This document shows positions 22,015 to 34,399 of a stretch of DNA of 64,000 bases, piece after piece (the first letter of the stretch is position 1; each line of letters opens with the position of its first letter). This DNA is from Tachypleus tridentatus. Lineage: Eukaryota > Arthropoda > Merostomata > Xiphosura > Limulidae. Made by a program: the position numbers and the translations under genes. Where the stretch lies: assembly GCF_004210375.1 (NCBI RefSeq), contig NC_134829.1, forward strand, positions 22,708,034 to 22,772,033, in the 5' to 3' direction. The notes under the pieces are model-generated. The model was not told the DNA's origin. It was given only the letters and a program-made list of their open reading frames with translations, and made no database searches.

Positions 22015-22170
22015 TACATTTTTTATTTAAGTACAAAGCTACACAAAGGGCTATCTGTTCTTTGCTCATGAAGGAAATCGAAACACGGTATCTACCGTTG
22101 TAAGTCATCTGTCATACCGATATGACACTGAGGGGATGTGTAGCTTTGCGCAAAATTCAAAACAAACAAA
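22015..22170 (-). mobile_element. SINE-2 fused to a SINE-1 tail
   Basis: CACAAAGGGCTATCTGTTC through GACACTGAGGGG, then a plus-strand GTAGCTTTGCGCAAAATTC tail. Confidence 0.5.
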
Positions 22171-22324
22171 ACTTTAAGAAAACAAACATAAACGTTGATT
22201 ATATCATTTTCTATTGTTTTATTTTATTATACCGAAATAAAAAGAACTGGTGAAACACATTATAGTGTTTAAAAAAGAGGTTTTTTAATATTTTCACAAT
22301 TTGTTTTAATGTGAATAATTCAAA

Positions 22325-22460
22325 ATTTGTCTCACTTTAAAAAGTTTTTCTTTCTGTATATCTTTCTGGACTGCTTCTTAAACTTTAATATTGGAATGAC
22401 CTCAGTTTGCAGTCGTATTACTGTCCAAAAAACTGTCTCCTTGTGGGTCAATGTGGGAGT
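22325..22460 (-). repeat. Repeat A fragment beside gene 2
   Basis: TGTATATCTTTCTGGACTGC... to TTGTGGGTCAATG aligns to the inverted A copy at 62790-62875. Confidence 0.5.
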
Positions 22461-22461
22461 A

Positions 22462-22690
22462 TGTTTGTTTGTTTTTGATATTCGCGCAAAGCTACTGAAG
22501 AGGTATTTGCGCTAGCCGTCCACAAATGAGCAGTATAAGACTAAAAGGAAGGCAGCTAGTCATCATCACCCACCGTCAACTTTTGGGCTATACTCTTAGC
22601 AAGGAAGAGTGCGATTGATCTTGACATTATAGCGCCCCCATGGCTGAACGGGCGAGTATGTTTGGTGCGTCGGGGATTAGAATCCCCGAG
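22462..22690 (-). mobile_element. SINE-1 beside the Tc1 element
   Basis: Tail and core with the head cut at ATTAGAATCCCCGAGG. Confidence 0.8.
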
Positions 22691-22768
22691 GTGGCTGAAT
22701 ACACTGCACTGCAATGTTTCTGAAAAGTTTTTACTGATTGTGACAGGTACCTGTTGGGTTTGCACATA

Positions 22769-24362
22769 CAGTCATGTGTAAAAGTTAGGACACGCGACGA
22801 AATTCTGTGTATTTGTGTAACATTCTTGGAAATATAGATATTTAATCTCAATTTCAACAATACTGAGAGATTATAGGAATATAAGTAAACAATTAAAATG
22901 AAGAAAAGACTTTTTCAAGATCTTCTATTAATGTAATTCTAGAAAAATGGATATTCTAACAGGAAAAAGTTTGGACACCCAGCCTCTAATAGCTAGTGTT
23001 ACCCCTTTGGCTGAAATAACTGCAGTGTGACGCTTCTTCTAGCCGTCTACAAGTCTCTGAGATCGGACTGAAGAAAGTTTACCCCACTCCTCAATGCTGA
23101 ATTATTTCAGCTGTGAAATGTTTGAGAGGTTTCTTGCACGTACAGCCCGTTTTAAGTCACCCCACAGCATCTCAGTGGGATTAAGCTCTGGGCTTTGACT
23201 CGACCATTCCAGGACTCTCTATTTGTTAGTTTTCAGCCAGTCCTTGGTGGATTTACTGGTATGTTTTTGGGTCATTGTCGTGTTCCAGGGTCCAGTTCTG
23301 CTTCAGCTTTAATTTTCGTACAGATGATCTCACATGATCCCCAAGCACCCTCTGATGCACAGATGAATTCATGGTGGATTCTATGATTGTGAGCTGTCCA
23401 GGTCCTGCTCCAGCAAAGCAGCCCCAAACCACAACACTTTCACTTATGTTCTTTTCCTAAAATGCTCTATTTGGTTTACGCCAAACATGTCCTCTGTTCT
23501 GGTGTCCAAATAATTCAATTTTGGACTCATCTATCCAAAGAACGTTACTTCAGAAGTCTTGGTCTTTGTCTGCATTATCTCTGGCAAACTTCAGTCTGGC
23601 CTTGATCTTTCTCTTAGAGAGCAAAGAATTCCTCCTTGCACACCTCCCATGCAAGTTAAACTTGTGCAGTCTCTTTCTTATTATAGAGGCATGTACTTTC
23701 ACATCAACATTAGATAGAGCCTGCTGTAGGTCCCGTGATGACATGTTAGGGTGTTTGGAGACCTCTTTTAGCATCTTGCGGTCTGCTATCGGGGTGAACT
23801 TGCTTTTTCGACCAGACGTGGGCATGTTGGCAATTGTTTTGAAAGCCCTCCACTTGTTGATTATTTTACGGACAGTGGAATGGCTGATTTCAAAGTTTTC
23901 TGGATCTTTTTAAATCCCTTAACAGACTCATAAGCAGCTACGGTTTTCTTTCTGAAGGCCTCAGACAGCTCTTTTGCTCTAACCATGATGCTCACTCTCA
24001 CTTCAACAGTCAGGAGCAAAACTGAATGTCCGATGTTCAAATTGGGCAATCCTCATTCAAAATGTCGTGTAACTATCTTCTAAACATGTGCACCTGGTGT
24101 GATACACCTGTATGTGAGTTGAGCCATTTTAAGTAGGAATAAATGTGGGGCTGTCTTAACTTTTTCCTCAGTTATAACATGCATTTTTTCTAGAATTACA
24201 TTTATAGAATATCTTGAATAGTCTTTTCTTCAGTTTTAATTGTTTAGCTATATTCCTATAATCTCTCAGTATTGTTAAAATTGAGATTAAATATCTTTAT
24301 ATTAAAAAATGTTACAAAAATACACAGGCTTTCATAGAATGTCCTAAATTTTCACGTGACTA
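22769..24362 (-). mobile_element. Tc1-like DNA transposon with long terminal inverted repeats, inactive
   Basis: The 1594-bp element is flanked by TA (22767-22768 and 24363-24364) and has inverted repeats of about 210 bp (22769 to about 22985, and about 24150 to 24362). The transposase reads on the minus strand from an ATG at 23986: V-R-A-K-E-L-S-E-A-F helix-turn-helix start, SSRDLQQALSNVDVKVHAS second helix region (23825-23550), then WIDESKIELFGH, LEHDNDPKT and LNPTEMLWGDLK, which carry the D, D and E expected of a Tc1 catalytic triad. Several frameshifts break it. There is no copy at the matching spot in unit 2 (54360), so it arrived after the duplication or was lost there. Confidence 0.85.
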
Positions 24363-24483
24363 TATATAGTTTTGGTTTTGCTTCATCACGTAGGAAATCG
24401 TAGAAATAGACAGTTAACTCTCTAACGGCAATGACGTATTTAATTGCGTTTATGTTGCTACTACGCTAATAAGTTTAACATAA

Positions 24484-26074
24484 TTAAAAGTGTTTTGCTC
24501 CTGATTTTCGTTTGTACTCAATTTCTGGTGCATCACGTTGCAGTGTTCAACAGTAGTCAGCAATCATTGACGGATTCCAGTTATCCTGATATCGTTTTTT
24601 AATTGTAGCAATGTCCTGGTGAAACCTTTCACCGTGTTCGTCACTGACAGTACCGAGATGTGTGGGAAAAAAGTCCAAGTGTGACTGGAGTAAATGAGTC
24701 TTGAGTGACATGTTGCACTTCATCGTTTTGTATGCTTTGAGAAGTTTGTCTACCAGCTGAATGTAATGTGGGGCTCTATAATTGCCAAGAAAATTGTCAA
24801 CAACGTCTTTGAAGGCTTTCCTGGCAATCTTTTCCGGCCCAACTAACAGATCTTCGAACCGCTCGTCACTCATAACATGTCTGATCTGAGGGCCAACTAA
24901 AATTCCCTCTTTGATCTTGGCCTCAGTTATTCCTGGGAACATCTGTCTTAAATAACGAAAACCTTCGCCTTCTTTGTTCATTGTTTTCACAAAAGTCCCA
25001 ATTTTGTGTGATGAGGAGGCAAAAAAAATCTTTGCCGAGTCGACAAGCGGTTCTTGCGCCACATTTTTCTGTCATGGAACTAACTTTTTACAAAGTGGCC
25101 ACCTCTGTCTAAAATAATGTGATTCTTTGGCACGCCTGTCACATTCACAGATGAAACAACAGTACTTTGTATAGCCGAGATGCAGTCCCAGTAACAGAGC
25201 AACGACTTTCAGATCTCCACAGATATTCCAGTTGTACTTGTTGTACTGGATGTGCTTCAGCAACATTTCCATGTTTACGTAGGTTTCTTTCATGCGTTCT
25301 GCATAGCCAACAAGTATTAAAGTTGTCATTGTGTAACAGAAGATCTTTTAGGCTTAACATTGATGAATCAACTAAAAGACGTCACCCTTGGGGATCATGG
25401 TCACAACCCAAAGCGGAGAAGAATCCTTCAATGTCAACAAAGAAACAAAGACTATCAACTTGTGCAAAGAATTTGGTTATATCATCTTGGAGGCTTCGAT
25501 AAACAGAAATTTTTCTACCTGGTGACAGCAACACTATTCCTGCACTCGCTAACCAAACAATTCGGCTTTTGCCTTTGATAGACCTAAATCACTGACCAGA
25601 TCGTTTAATTCTGACTGTGTTATGAGATGTGGATTACCTGAGGAGCACGGTTCAAAATCCGGATCAATGTCACTGCCAGTTCTTTGCATTGCCGTTTCTT
25701 CATCTGGTTCGTGTAAGGTCCATTCCTCTGATGGTAACTGAATTGGAAGATTGTCGTCATATGTCACTGGTCTTATTGCGGAAGGCAGATTAAGGCATTC
25801 AATTGACTTCTTGTTTTTGGCAAAAACCAGACTCATTAGTCCAACAGAAGTAACAGTCCGTCGCATGGTCTTTCTGTTCTCGCCATATCATCGAGACAGC
25901 AAACGGCACTGTCTTTCGAGTGCCTCTGAGCCAAGTTCTAAGAGAGAGCGCACATGTTGCACAACAAATGTGAGGCGCCCATTCCTGGTCTTGATCACCA
26001 ATTTTACAATCAAAATACAGATGATACGCTTCTTCACAAGAGCAGTCATTGAGCGTCTCTGATAAACTCTCCAC
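24484..26074 (-). pseudogene. Decayed gene of a widespread arthropod repeat-associated zinc-finger protein family
   Basis: Minus-strand segments read in order: a Cys-rich start (ICCATCALSLRTW, then PFAVSMIWREQKDHATDCYF, 26074-25799), NLPSAIRPV and ELNDLVSDLGLSKAKAELFG (25866-25549), FFAQVDSLCFF and SSMLSLKDLLLHN (about 25540-25330), NICGDLKVVALLLGLHLGY and CCFICECDRRAKESHY (25329-25072), and MSLKTHLLQSHLDFFPTHLG with SDEHGERFHQDI (25062-24547), ending near a TAA at 24484. I recall this architecture from many multicopy uncharacterised arthropod proteins, probably transposon-derived, but cannot assign a superfamily. Frameshifts occur near 25870, 25545, 25330 and 25070, with stops at 25549 and 24547. 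Confidence 0.6.
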
Positions 26075-27469
26075 AAATATAGTAGAATGTATTGCGGCTG
26101 TTACGACATTGACGAAACATATTGGCCGACACCAATCGTCCTGTAAAACGTCTATAACATCTAACTTACTTGTTACAGTGCTACTGAGGCAATGCTATAT
26201 TCTGAAGCAATACGTACATACTCTGAGGTCTAAATTAATCCATTGAGCAGCGTCTGTGTATGCAAACCACTTTTATAGCCTGCTGAGACAGTGTAAAGCT
26301 GGCTTTGGCCTGCCCAGACATTCCTGGGCTGCATATTTCCACAGAACAGCTTTCAACCTAGCCTGATTTCATGCCTGGACATGCCCAGACTGCACAAAAT
26401 ATTGTTCATAGGTCTCTTACAGAAACGAAAATTTTTGAAATCAAATAAAAAAAACATGACAAAACAGAAGATTTCGATGAAACGGTACGTGATGAGCAAA
26501 TTTGGATGTGATTTACGTGATCAGCAGCCAAAAATCTATAAAAAAAAAAAACACTCAACAGTGTTCAAGAAGATAAAATCTTTGTTGTGCAGTGTAAATC
26601 ACGTGTAGGAAGTGCAAAAATTTCACGTCACTACCATTGTTTGTGCTGTCATCTGTGAATCAATAAAGACAACGTTTTGTCTTGACATTATGAAATAAAA
26701 AATCTCAGGCAGAATTCAGCTAAACTAAGATTTTTTATTATACAATTCATTCTACTTGCGTAAGTTTTCGTTTTATCCAATTTAACACGCATTAACAGGT
26801 ATAAGTGCATTGACAACTATAAGCACTTGCTGCCAAATTATCTCTATACTGTATTACCATTTATGGTCAAATCAATCCTCTCTTTGCAGTTAGCATCACA
26901 GAAAAACAAATGTAGATAAAAGTCAGTGAAACGATGTTTTTCACTCTGATTTATCCAAATAATTATTTTACTGCAAAAGTGAAATTTGTGTACATGTCCC
27001 ATACACATTTGTGTGTAAATACTAGTTACGGTCTTCCTTGTCCCATTCATGAGATTGTTTCTTGTATCAACATCTTGTGAATGCTCATGGTGGTTCATTT
27101 CACAATACATAGTTTTGCTCCAATCAGTTCACTTAGGATTAAGAAACCTTATTTGAATTAGCTGATACTATGCGTTATTCACTTCGCAAGTTATCAGATT
27201 AGGAATAAAAAGTGCATCTCTACATCATCACCCTACACAGCTCATCAAATAATTAAAATCTAAAATCAGCTCTTTGGTCAGTGAAGATTTTCCAGGTGCT
27301 ACTAAGAATTCTAGTCATTAGTCAACCAACGTGTCAAGAATGGACTGTAGTAACATAGCAAACAATAGATAAGATTTGGTCATCCAGTTCCTACAATTAT
27401 CAGCTGTATCTAGAGCAACAATTTGAAAAAGAAAGTCAGCAACTCTCTGATCGAGTTTACTATGTTTTG
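26075..27469. other. Unrecognised spacer
   Basis: Upstream of the zinc-finger pseudogene, with CCTGCCCAGACATTCCTGGG and CATGCCTGGACATGCCCAGA near 26310-26390 (p53-like half-site spacing, probably chance). No credible ORF. Confidence 0.35.
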
Positions 27470-28970
27470 GTCTGATATTCCACTGGACAACACTCATGAT
27501 ATTTGGTTTAGGTCTCAAGTTTAATACATTCAGAGAAACAAATCCGAAACAAGGAAGAAACGAAAGTATGATGGAACTTTTATTGAATATGGTTTTACAT
27601 TGACAGGCAATAAAAATGGACCTAGTGGGTTGTGTGTTGAATGTGAAACAGTGTTGAGTAATAGTAATTTGCATACAGCCATGTTAAAAGGGCATCTAGA
27701 AACCACACACTTCCAACTAAAAATCCGATTTCCAAGTATTTCAAAATAAAGTGTTCGCAATCAAATGCAATGAAAGCTACATTTATTACGTTTGTCCATC
27801 AGGACCGCATAGGTGCTCTTATTGCTTCATATCGTATTAGTTACAGTAATGCAAAATCAGGTAAAGCTCATACAATTGCAGAAGATTTAATAAAACCATG
27901 CTCAAAAGATTTTGTAGAGTGCACGAGTGATGAGAAATTTCTTAAAAACATTAACTCTGTACTCCTTTCTGACAACTCGGTTTCTCGAAGAATCATGGAT
28001 ATGTCAGCAATTTGCTTAAAGGAGTTAATAACGCAAGGAAAACGAAGTCCATGTTTTTCACTTTAGATGGATGAATCAACAGATGTGGAAGGTTAAGCGT
28101 TGTTCCTTGTGTCTGTTTGCTATATTCACGAAGCTAGTTTTGTTAATTTACAAATCTTTGATTACTCAAACAACAGGCGAAGAAATATTTGAAATGATCT
28201 ATATATTTATGGAAGAACATAAGATCCAATGGCAATTTTATTCAAGTATTTGCACTGAAGGGGCTGCAGCTATGAATGGAAAATTTTCAGGCGTAGTGGC
28301 ACTCACAAAAAAGAAAAACCCGAACATCGGGAATATCCATTGCTGTCTTGCAATGAAAAGAATGCTAGAAGACTTAAAAGAAGTTTTGGGTGATGACAAA
28401 AAATTAGTTTATTTTATAAAATCAAGACTGCTTCAGTTTCCTCTTTGAGGATATGGGAAGTCTCCATAAAACTTTCCTTCTTCAAACTGAAGTCCGATGA
28501 CTTTCTCATGGAAAAATTCTTGCTCGGTTTTATGAACTGCGTAACAAATGCTTGATACAGAAAGGGGTTTACCTTTCGGACATGAAATGAAAGCTACAAT
28601 ACACTGTATTAGGTTAACTTACTATGACGATCAGAGTAAAATGGAAGAGCTTCAACTTGAGCTAAAACTTTAGGGCGAATGTGTACTTTTAGAAGAACTT
28701 TACTGCTTCAGTGGTTTTTTTTTTACTTATAAATGAAATTTTGTTTTGTGAAGATGCAATAGGTTCAGTTTTGCAGCACATGTCTGATTTGTGTACAACT
28801 ATTTAGGGTCACTTTTCTCCCCATTTATAAAAATTACTGAGTATTCTACAAATACCAACGATTTTTTTAAAGAAAAATAATGGCTTATTGAAATTTCAAA
28901 GGATTATATCTTAAAAACAAAATTTCAGAAGGAAGAAATTATACAATTTTGGATTCAAGTGGCCATGGAT
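27470..28970 (+). mobile_element. hAT/ZBED transposon remnant
   Basis: A BED zinc-finger region (FTLTGNKNGPSGLCVECETV then LKGHLETTH, about 27585-27715) is followed by the catalytic-domain start (27770-28066), TTGEEIFEMIYIFMEEHKIQ and GAAAMNGKFSG (28165-28295) and a decayed C-terminal half to about 28970. It resembles ZBED5/SCAND3-type hAT proteins. It abuts the LINE at 28971. Several stops. Confidence 0.65.
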
Positions 28971-30800
28971 AATTCCTGGAATCAAACAATCTCCTGTCGC
29001 CCATCCAATGTGTGCTCCAATGACAACACTACACCATGAACCATCTGATTCCACTTGAAACGTTAATCAGGGAAGCCCTTCTCAAATGGCAGCATCTTGT
29101 TTCTATAATTTTTAACCTTGAGAACCATACGTGAACTTATGACATTTTGTAAAACCTTTACTGATTAGGTTGCGTTGCCAGTTGCCCATTTTTATGAAAA
29201 AGTTTTTATTCGACTAGCGATTCTAAGTTTGTGAGGGTTTAACATTTTACAGCTCTTTTCCACAGGAGCTTGAACTCCTTCAGGACTGTGTATTGTGTGT
29301 CACAGTATGAAGATTAATGACCATCACTGGACAACTTCTTCCTGAAGTGAGAAACATACTCTATGTGGATGACTTCCACATCTCATGTCAGTTGCCGAGC
29401 ATGATGTTTATTTAGCGGCAGCTGCAGGCTGACCTTAGTTGTGTATTGAAGTGAACCACAACAAACAGTTTCACATTTTCTATTTCTAAAGCCATTTCTA
29501 TGCACTTTTGCTACCAAAGAAGTTTTGACTCCTGTCCTGAGCTCTCTTTCAATGAATTTATCCTTCCATTTGTCCCTAAGGCAAAGTTCTTGAGGCTTAC
29601 ATTTGATTGTAAACTAACTTTCATTCCACAAATCAAGCAGCTACACGTCAAGTGTAGAATAGCACTGAACATTCTTATGGTCCTTGTACACCAAGTCTCA
29701 TGAAATTTTTCTGCACCCTCGCCATTTACAACTGTCTTTACTGTTTACTTAAAAATTTCAATATTTACCACAACATTCTACCTGGGGTTGTTTTTCTTCC
29801 TCATCGGAATCGACGAGTCCCATAGTTCAATTTGGCTTTTGTATCCAAGTGCAGCTGTCTGAATTGGTTCTGTCCTTGGATAACGATGCTGTTTCCACTG
29901 GTCAGCCCATCCAACTATGACCTATTACCATGCTTACCTGTTATCTTTCTTTGAGTCATCTGAGGAAGGTGGATACTCCCGACTGAAAGTACCGTCTTCT
30001 ACTTGCAAAATACTTTTTAACAATCCTTTCATTCCTATTTATATCGATGGTTCGAAATCAGGTGATTCTGTGGGCCCTGTCATAGTATGTTGTAGATCTT
30101 TTAGTTCCATACAAAATCTCCTCTACATTTTCTCTGGTCACTGTCGAATTGTACGCCATTTTTATTGCTGTTGATCATGTGGAAGCTATAAAGTATATCG
30201 ACTGTTCAATTCATACCAACTCACTTCAATCTCCACAGGCCTTGCAACTGCTTAACGTTAGTCCTAACCCTGGTCTACTTGATATTCAAAACCGACTATT
30301 TAATTCCTTTTGATCATCCATTTGCATCCAGTTCTTCTGGATACCAGGCCACGCTGGTCTTCGCGGGAACACGTTTGCTGACATTGCTGCTAAGTCCATC
30401 TCCTCTGTGCCTGTCCCATATATGTACTATGGTCCTGTACTAAAGGCTTTACTTCGTGTCTGTTGACAATCGACATGGAGTGAGACACACGATAATAAAA
30501 TTTTCCAGATCTAATTTCAATTTCACTTTGGCTGTCTTGCTTCCAAAGGATCGGAGAGAGGAAGTTGTCCTAACTAGGCTACGTATTGGTCACAGTTTTA
30601 TAACTCATCGTATTCGTTTATCTGGTAGTGATGAACAAATGTGTGTTCTGTGTGACATTCAGGTCATAATAACCAACATTTTACCGACGTATCAATATGT
30701 AGAAGAGAACAATGTTTCGGTCTTCTTGAATCATCTTCAGGTTAACATGGAGAAACTTTGCAACTGACCTTTGCGGGGAACATGTCTTTCGGACAAAAGT
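28971..30800 (+). mobile_element. LINE remnant, second copy of RT/RNase H end
   Basis: Matches 1371-3400 from the TAATTCCTGGAATC block onward. It keeps LYVDDFHISC (about 29358-29390), the RNase H D-G-S site (near 30050), PGHAG (near 30345) and a C-terminal finger region with the CVLCDIQV segment (near 30645). A deletion removes part of the RT/RNase H linker. The left edge is cut by a hAT remnant. Inactive. Confidence 0.7.
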
Positions 30801-30829
30801 GTAAACGGGTACGGCACTGTAGGGGGCGT

Positions 30830-32040
30830 TGCAATTAGTTGTTAGGTTATTAATTAGTGTATGAATAAAGGTGTTCAATTATATTGATTTAGTTTTAGTT
30901 GTTGTATAAGCAGGGCTTCGTTATTTTGGTATTTGTATATATTTGTTTCCTACCTAGTACCTCGATGTTTTATATGGTTATGTTGTGTTTATGCGATATT
31001 CAATGATCAAAAAATTGTAAAGGTGTTTTTTTTTCATATTATTTTAATCTAGCTGCTAATTTTTGATTGTTTTTCCAAAATGGGAATCGTGGCAGTTGTT
31101 GTATTGTATTTTATAAGTAATGTTGGTGTTGTGTTTGTCAGTGTGGCTTATAATATACTACATACTTTAGTTTTGTACTTGGTTTTTGAATAAATTTGAA
31201 TAAATAAATACTCGAATGTTGTGTTTTGTTATAGTTTTTTTTTTCTTCCAAATGTTGGTTATATTTTCGCTGATGTTGAGAATACTTGGTATGCAGCAGT
31301 ATAAGGTTTTTGTAGCTTGTTGTATCTTGGGGTTTGTTATTGTCTGTTTGTTGCTGAGGAAATTTGTAGATGTTGATGACGAATTGTTTTATCTTGCTGA
31401 TTTCATCATTAATTGTATCGGGTGAACATAGTTTTATGGCTGTGTTTATTTGGTTTCTTAATAGTTGAGTTTTATTTTTTTTTCGTGTGCCGAGTCCCAA
31501 TGAATGTACAAACTAGTATGGGTTATTTTTATGTGGATTTCTGTTTTGAATTTTGTATCGGATCTTGTGACCTCGAAACTGAAACATGCTATTTAATTAG
31601 TTTTTTTTGTTCATGTTCACATGTGAACATAATGTTGAGGTGTATAGAGTCAACTTTCTTGAAAAAAAAATAAGTGTGTTCTGTAGACGTGAATCCAGGA
31701 ATTATATCGTCAACATACCTGTACCAGTATAGGGGTTGGTGTAAGGCTGAATTGATCGCCAGAGATTCAATATGTGCCATGAAAATGTTGGCAAGAACCG
31801 GTTTCCTTATTCATTGGCCATTTATTTATAGGTAGTTTTAAACATTGAACATAAAATTAGTTTGGGTGTTAGTGAATTCTATAAGGTTTGCAAATTTGTT
31901 GCTTGTGATGTGTGTCAATGGGTTGAGGTCTTAGATATAAAGTTTATAGCTATCTTGCAGGTTTCAGTAGTTGGGACTTCTGTGAAGAGGGAGACTACAT
32001 CAAAACTGTCCATTAAGGCTTTATAATTTAGTTGATTTAG
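30830..32040 (-). mobile_element. Penelope-like element remnant, second copy
   Basis: Counterpart of 3440-4555, better preserved: LYWYRYVDDIIPGF (about 31730), a 120-codon linker frame (31500-31138) with I-K-L-C-S-P, and downstream a degraded Y-K-I-Q-Y-N-N-C-type GIY-YIG segment. The same SINE junction lies on the right. Confidence 0.6.
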
Positions 32041-32043
32041 TTT

Positions 32044-32335
32044 GGTTTGTTTTGAATTTCGCGAAAAGCTACACGAGGACAATCTGCACTAGTCGTCCAT
32101 TATTTACCAGTGTAAGTCTAGAGGGAAGGCACCACCCACCAAAAACTCTTGGAATACTCCTTTACCAACGAATAGTGGAATGGATCTTTACTTTATAACG
32201 CCACCACGAAGAGAAAACAAGCATGTTTGTTGTGACGGGGATTCGAAGCTGCGACCATCTGATTAAGAGTCAAGCACGTTATAATGCGACGTTTAATTCC
32301 ACTATTCGTTGGTGAAACAATTACCTTTGAATGCA
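32044..32335. mobile_element. SINE-1 inverted pair
   Basis: Minus copy to about 32275, then a short plus-strand core piece; the counterpart of 4562-4975. Confidence 0.75.
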
Positions 32336-32534
32336 AGTGGAGTTCACTGTGTTAAAATGTGGATGTTTCCACCAATCTGTCACCAGATCGAAGCTTTTTA
32401 CTGACGTAGGAGAGACAGCAAGTCCCTTTAGTCCCTTCTGAATGAGAAAGGGAGACATTTGGCGTAAAGGTTTATCTAAAAGAGAATGTAGAATAAGAAA
32501 ATGAGGTACATCAGGTGGTAAATATGTTGAAGAT

Positions 32535-33705
32535 TGCTGCTCAGAATGTGCAAACAATTTTATCTTATGTACCAATATAGAAGAGTGTAAAGAAATTAAT
32601 ATACCGGTATAGAAGTATATAAACATTTTAGTCCAATGTATCAATATAGAAGTTTGTAGACAATTTACTCCAATGTATCAATATAGAAGTATGTAAACAA
32701 TTTAGTCCAATGTATCAATATAGAAGTATGTAAACAATTTAGTCCAATGTATCAATATAGAAGTATATAAACAATTTAGTCCAATGTATCAATATAGAAG
32801 TTTGTAGACAATTTAGTCTAATGTATCAATATAGAAGTATGTAAACAATTTAGTCCAATGTATCAATATAGAAGTATGTAAACAATTTAGTCCAATGTAT
32901 CAATATAGAAGTATGTAAACATTTTAGTCCAATGTATCAATATAGAAGTATGTAAACAATTTAGTCCAATGTATCAATATAGAAGTATGTAAACATTTTA
33001 GTCCAATGTATCAATATAGAAGTATGTAAACATTTTAGTCCAATGTATCAATATAGAAGTTTGTAGACAATTTACTCCAATGTATCAATATAGAAGTATG
33101 TAAACAATTTAGTCCAATGTATCAGTATAGAAGTATGTAAACAATTTAGTCCAATGTATCAATATAGAAGTATATAAACAATTTAGTCCAATGTATCAAT
33201 ATAGAAGTTTGTAGACAATTTAGTCTAATGTATCAATATAGAAGTATGTAAACAATTTAGTCCAATGTATCAATATAGAAGTATGTAAACAATTTAGTCC
33301 AATGTATCAATATAGAAGTATGTAAACATTTTAGTCCAATGTATCAATATAGAAGTATGTAAACAATTTAGTCCAATGTATCAATATAGAAGTATGTAAA
33401 CATTTTAGTCCAATGTATCAATATAGAAGTATGTAAACAATTTAGTCCAATGTATCAATATAGAAGTATATAAACAATTTACTCCAATGTATCAATATAG
33501 AAGTTTGTAAACAATTTAGTCCAATGTATCAATATAGAAGTTTGTAAACAATTTAGTCCAATGTATCAATATAGAAGTTTGTAAACAATTTAGTCAAATG
33601 TATCAATATAGAAGTTTGTAAACAATTTAGTCAAATGTATCAATATAGAAGTATATAAACAATTTAGTCCAATGTATCAATATTGAAGTTTGTAGACCAT
33701 TTTGC
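32535..33705 (+). repeat. 37-bp minisatellite, ~31 homogeneous units
   Basis: Unit of 37 bp containing ATATAGAAGTATGTAAACAA and TTTAGTCCAATGTATCA. Variants (TTTGTAGAC, TATATAAAC, ACATTTTAG, TTACTCC) recur in order every 11 units, giving a 407-bp higher-order repeat (32640-33050 repeated at 33050-33460). Confidence 0.9.
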
Positions 33706-34028
33706 TTATTGTACTCTCATTGAAATGTGTTTTTCTTTTTTTCTGTCATTTGACGTAATGAGTGAAGTTACTTTACTTGAATACGGTATTGTTAGTGACA
33801 CTAGCCCTTACCCTAAAACCCAGCTCAGCACGAAGTCTGCAGGCTTATGACGCTATATATCTGGTTTTTGTATTCATAGTAGGAAGGTAGACCACGATAG
33901 CCCATTGTTTGGTTTTGACTTAAAAAGAACAACCAGTAAATGACACAAAAATGAAGTAAAACTGAAAGCAGTGTTTTAGTTCACTGCTCTTATTACAAAA
34001 TGTTTGAATTCTTAAAGAATAAAAGAGG

Positions 34029-34300
34029 CTCGGCCTGGCCAGGTGGGTTAAATCGTGCAACCCGTAATACGAGGGTAGCGGGCTTGCATCGCCGTCGCAC
34101 CATATATACTCCCCTTTTCAGCCGTGAGGGCGTCATAATGTGATGGTTAATCCCACTATTCTTTGGTAAAAGAGTAGCCCAAGAGTTGATAGTGGGTGGT
34201 GATGACTTGCTCCCTTCCCTCTGGTCTTGCACTGCTAAATTAGGGACGGCTAGCGCGAATATCCCTCTAGTAGCTTTGCGCGAAATTCAAAAACAAACGA
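34029..34300 (+). mobile_element. SINE-1, full length
   Basis: GGCTCGGCCTGGCCAGGTGG head through AAACAAACGAG. Confidence 0.85.
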
Positions 34301-34399
34301 GAATAAAAGAAATTCAAGTTAGAAAGAGCATTGCAGAAATAAATATTTCAACAAGTTATCACACCTAACCAAGTGTACCTTATCAACTGTTGTCAATAA

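Larger units (their letters stand above)
6815..22460. repeat. Segmental duplication unit 1 (inverted gene module)
   Basis: This module matches 36660-54600 nearly base for base through most of its length. Example anchors are 10514 with 42661, 13276 with 45435, 14193 with 46352 and 15184 with 47338 (offsets 32147-32159). Inside it, gene 1 and gene 2 face each other, with repeat A outside and 37-bp arrays inside, so it is a large imperfect palindrome. Unit 1 lacks the hAT body and the exon-1 relic found in unit 2. Confidence 0.85.

Noticed and set aside
24547-25062. 171-codon frame as an active single gene
   Set aside because: It is one segment of a longer family broken by stops and frameshifts on both sides.
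25167-25502. 111-codon plus-strand ORF
   Set aside because: Shadow on the opposite strand of the zinc-finger pseudogene, whose minus-strand frames carry the conserved motifs.
26310-26390. p53-like response elements (CATGCCTGGACATGCCC)
   Set aside because: Only a loose match with no nearby promoter; likely chance.
32535-33705. CRISPR-like regular repeat
   Set aside because: Units are contiguous 37-mers with no spacers, in eukaryotic DNA; it is a minisatellite.
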